The notes under the pieces were generated by a model, which was not told the origin of the DNA, made no database searches, and saw only the letters and a program-made list of their open reading frames with translations. Of a DNA stretch of 64,000 nt, positions 63,115-64,000 are shown piece by piece. The first letter of the stretch is position 1. Each line of letters opens with the position of its first letter. Source of the stretch: an uncultured Lachnospiraceae bacterium (GTDB lineage: Bacteria > Bacillota > Clostridia > Lachnospirales > Lachnospiraceae); the NCBI GenBank assembly GCA_900316805.1, contig ONEJ01000065.1, positions 28,777 to 92,776 on the forward strand, read 5' to 3'. The translations under genes were made by a program, and so were the position numbers.

Positions 63115-63981
63115 TTATTCTGCCTTGCCTACAGATCCGAATAATTCCATCTTCTCCTTAACGGTAGCCTTGATAGCCTCAGCGCCCGGTGCAAGCAGTT
63201 TTCTAGGATCAAATCCCTTGCCCTCAAGATCCTTTCCAGCCTCGATATACTTACGTGTAGCATCTGCAAAGGAAAGCTGGCACTCTGTGTTCACGTTGAT
63301 CTTAGCAACACCTAAAGAGATTGCCTTCTTGATCATATCCTCCGGGATACCTGTACCACCGTGAAGAACTAACGGCATAACACCGGTCTTAGCCTGAACA
63401 GCATCCAGTGTCTCGAAGCTCAGTCCTGCCCAGTTCTCCGGGTACTTGCCGTGAATGTTACCGATACCTGCTGCAAGCATATCTACGCCAAGATCTGCAA
63501 TTGCCTTGCACTCGTCAGGATCTGCGCACTCACCCATACCAACAACGCCGTCTTCCTCGCCACCGATAGAACCAACCTCGGCCTCAATGGACATTCCCAT
63601 TGCATGAGCTACGTTTACAAGCTCTGTCGTCTTGGCAACGTTCTCCTCGATGGGATAGTGGGAACCATCGAACATGATGGATGTAAATCCAGCCTTAATG
63701 CACTTATAGCATCCTTCATAAGAACCGTGATCCAGATGAAGCGCCACCGGAACTGTGATTCCAAGCTCCTCATCCATAGCCTTAACCATGGCAGCAACGG
63801 TACCAAAACCAGTCATATACTTACCTGCACCCTCAGATACACCAAGGATTACCGGGCTTTTAAGCTCCTGTGCGGTAAGAAGAATTGACTTTGTCCACTC
63901 TAAGTTATTGATGTTGAACTGACCAACTGCATAGTGGCCTGCTTTTGCTTTCTTAAGCATTTCTGTTGCAGATACTAACAT
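63115..63981 (-). CDS. fba: Fructose-1,6-bisphosphate aldolase, class II
   Basis: This 288-residue TIM-barrel aldolase splits fructose-1,6-bisphosphate to DHAP and glyceraldehyde-3-P. Zinc and catalytic motifs ALHLDHGSYEGC and FDGSHYPIEEN are visible, with AEVGSIGGEEDGV, HGKYPENW and LHGGTGIPEDMIKKAI. The length is typical of the tetrameric class IIA/B small form. GGAGG before the start supports 63981. Upstream sequence leaves the window, so any operon partners cannot be seen. Confidence 0.97.
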   Translation of the reverse strand: MLVSATEMLKKAKAGHYAVGQFNINNLEWTKSILLTAQELKSPVILGVSEGAGKYMTGFGTVAAMVKAMDEELGITVPVALHLDHGSYEGCYKCIKAGFTSIMFDGSHYPIEENVAKTTELVNVAHAMGMSIEAEVGSIGGEEDGVVGMGECADPDECKAIADLGVDMLAAGIGNIHGKYPENWAGLSFETLDAVQAKTGVMPLVLHGGTGIPEDMIKKAISLGVAKINVNTECQLSFADATRKYIEAGKDLEGKGFDPRKLLAPGAEAIKATVKEKMELFGSVGKAE

Positions 63982-64000
63982 TTCAATTTCCTCCTAATCA

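Overview
The window reads as a chromosomal segment of a Gram-positive, low-to-mid GC anaerobe of the Clostridia, most likely a Lachnospiraceae member. The pointers are Clostridia-type ribosome binding sites, a type III glutamine synthetase, an Amt-PII fusion, a glmM-cdaR-cdaA block, two LCP proteins, and small proteins of the YvyF and YjfB families. Almost every gene lies on the minus strand. The only two convincing plus-strand genes start at 18967 and 51462. The replication fork therefore probably crosses the window from right to left. I see no rRNA, CRISPR array, intact insertion sequence or prophage. One tRNA is present.

Layout from left to right. 1-2783 is a disturbed end: a tiny membrane-protein gene with its own promoter and terminator, a polysaccharide deacetylase, a decayed second copy of that gene's 5' end, and an AAA ATPase remnant cut off against the end of mtnN. 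2784-7166 holds mtnN-luxS (methyl-cycle recycling and AI-2), pepF, arcC and a GtrA-like gene. 7251-15013 holds htrA and a sugar-phosphate run (glmS, a UAP/UDPGP-type uridylyltransferase, an LCP ligase, a zinc-ribbon protein and a phosphohexomutase). 15217-31507 is a wall-glycopolymer locus: a WbaP-type initiating transferase, a GT2, a two-part ABC exporter, LicD, TarI, a polyol-phosphate dehydrogenase, a TagF-like polymerase, a ribulose-phosphate epimerase, a pyruvyl transferase, an acyltransferase, an LCP ligase, and a divergent secreted metallo-beta-lactamase-fold protein with choline-binding-like repeats. Read together, this operon can make CDP-ribitol from a pentose phosphate, build a poly(ribitol phosphate)-like polymer on undecaprenyl phosphate, export it and attach it to the wall.

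31545-47463 is a housekeeping block: HPr, glmM-cdaR-cdaA (c-di-AMP), comF, hom-pheB, a YdjI/zinc-ribbon pair, prfB with a programmed +1 frameshift, vanZ, ctpA, ftsEX and a PucR-type regulator. 47624-51259 holds a WecG/TagA transferase, an AT-rich 415-bp gap with a DnaA-box cluster, and two wall hydrolases. The NlpC/P60 gene there has a consensus sigma-A promoter and a WalR-like box. 51462-55235 holds yjfB, ridA, cvfB, an acyl-ACP thioesterase, two gene remnants next to a perfect palindrome, and tRNA-Gln(CUG). 55330-63981 holds yigZ, PBP1A, amt-PII, glnA type III and class II fructose-bisphosphate aldolase. Terminator hairpins lie in the leaders of both glnA and amt.

All functions are inferred by reading the translated sequences. 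No database search was run.
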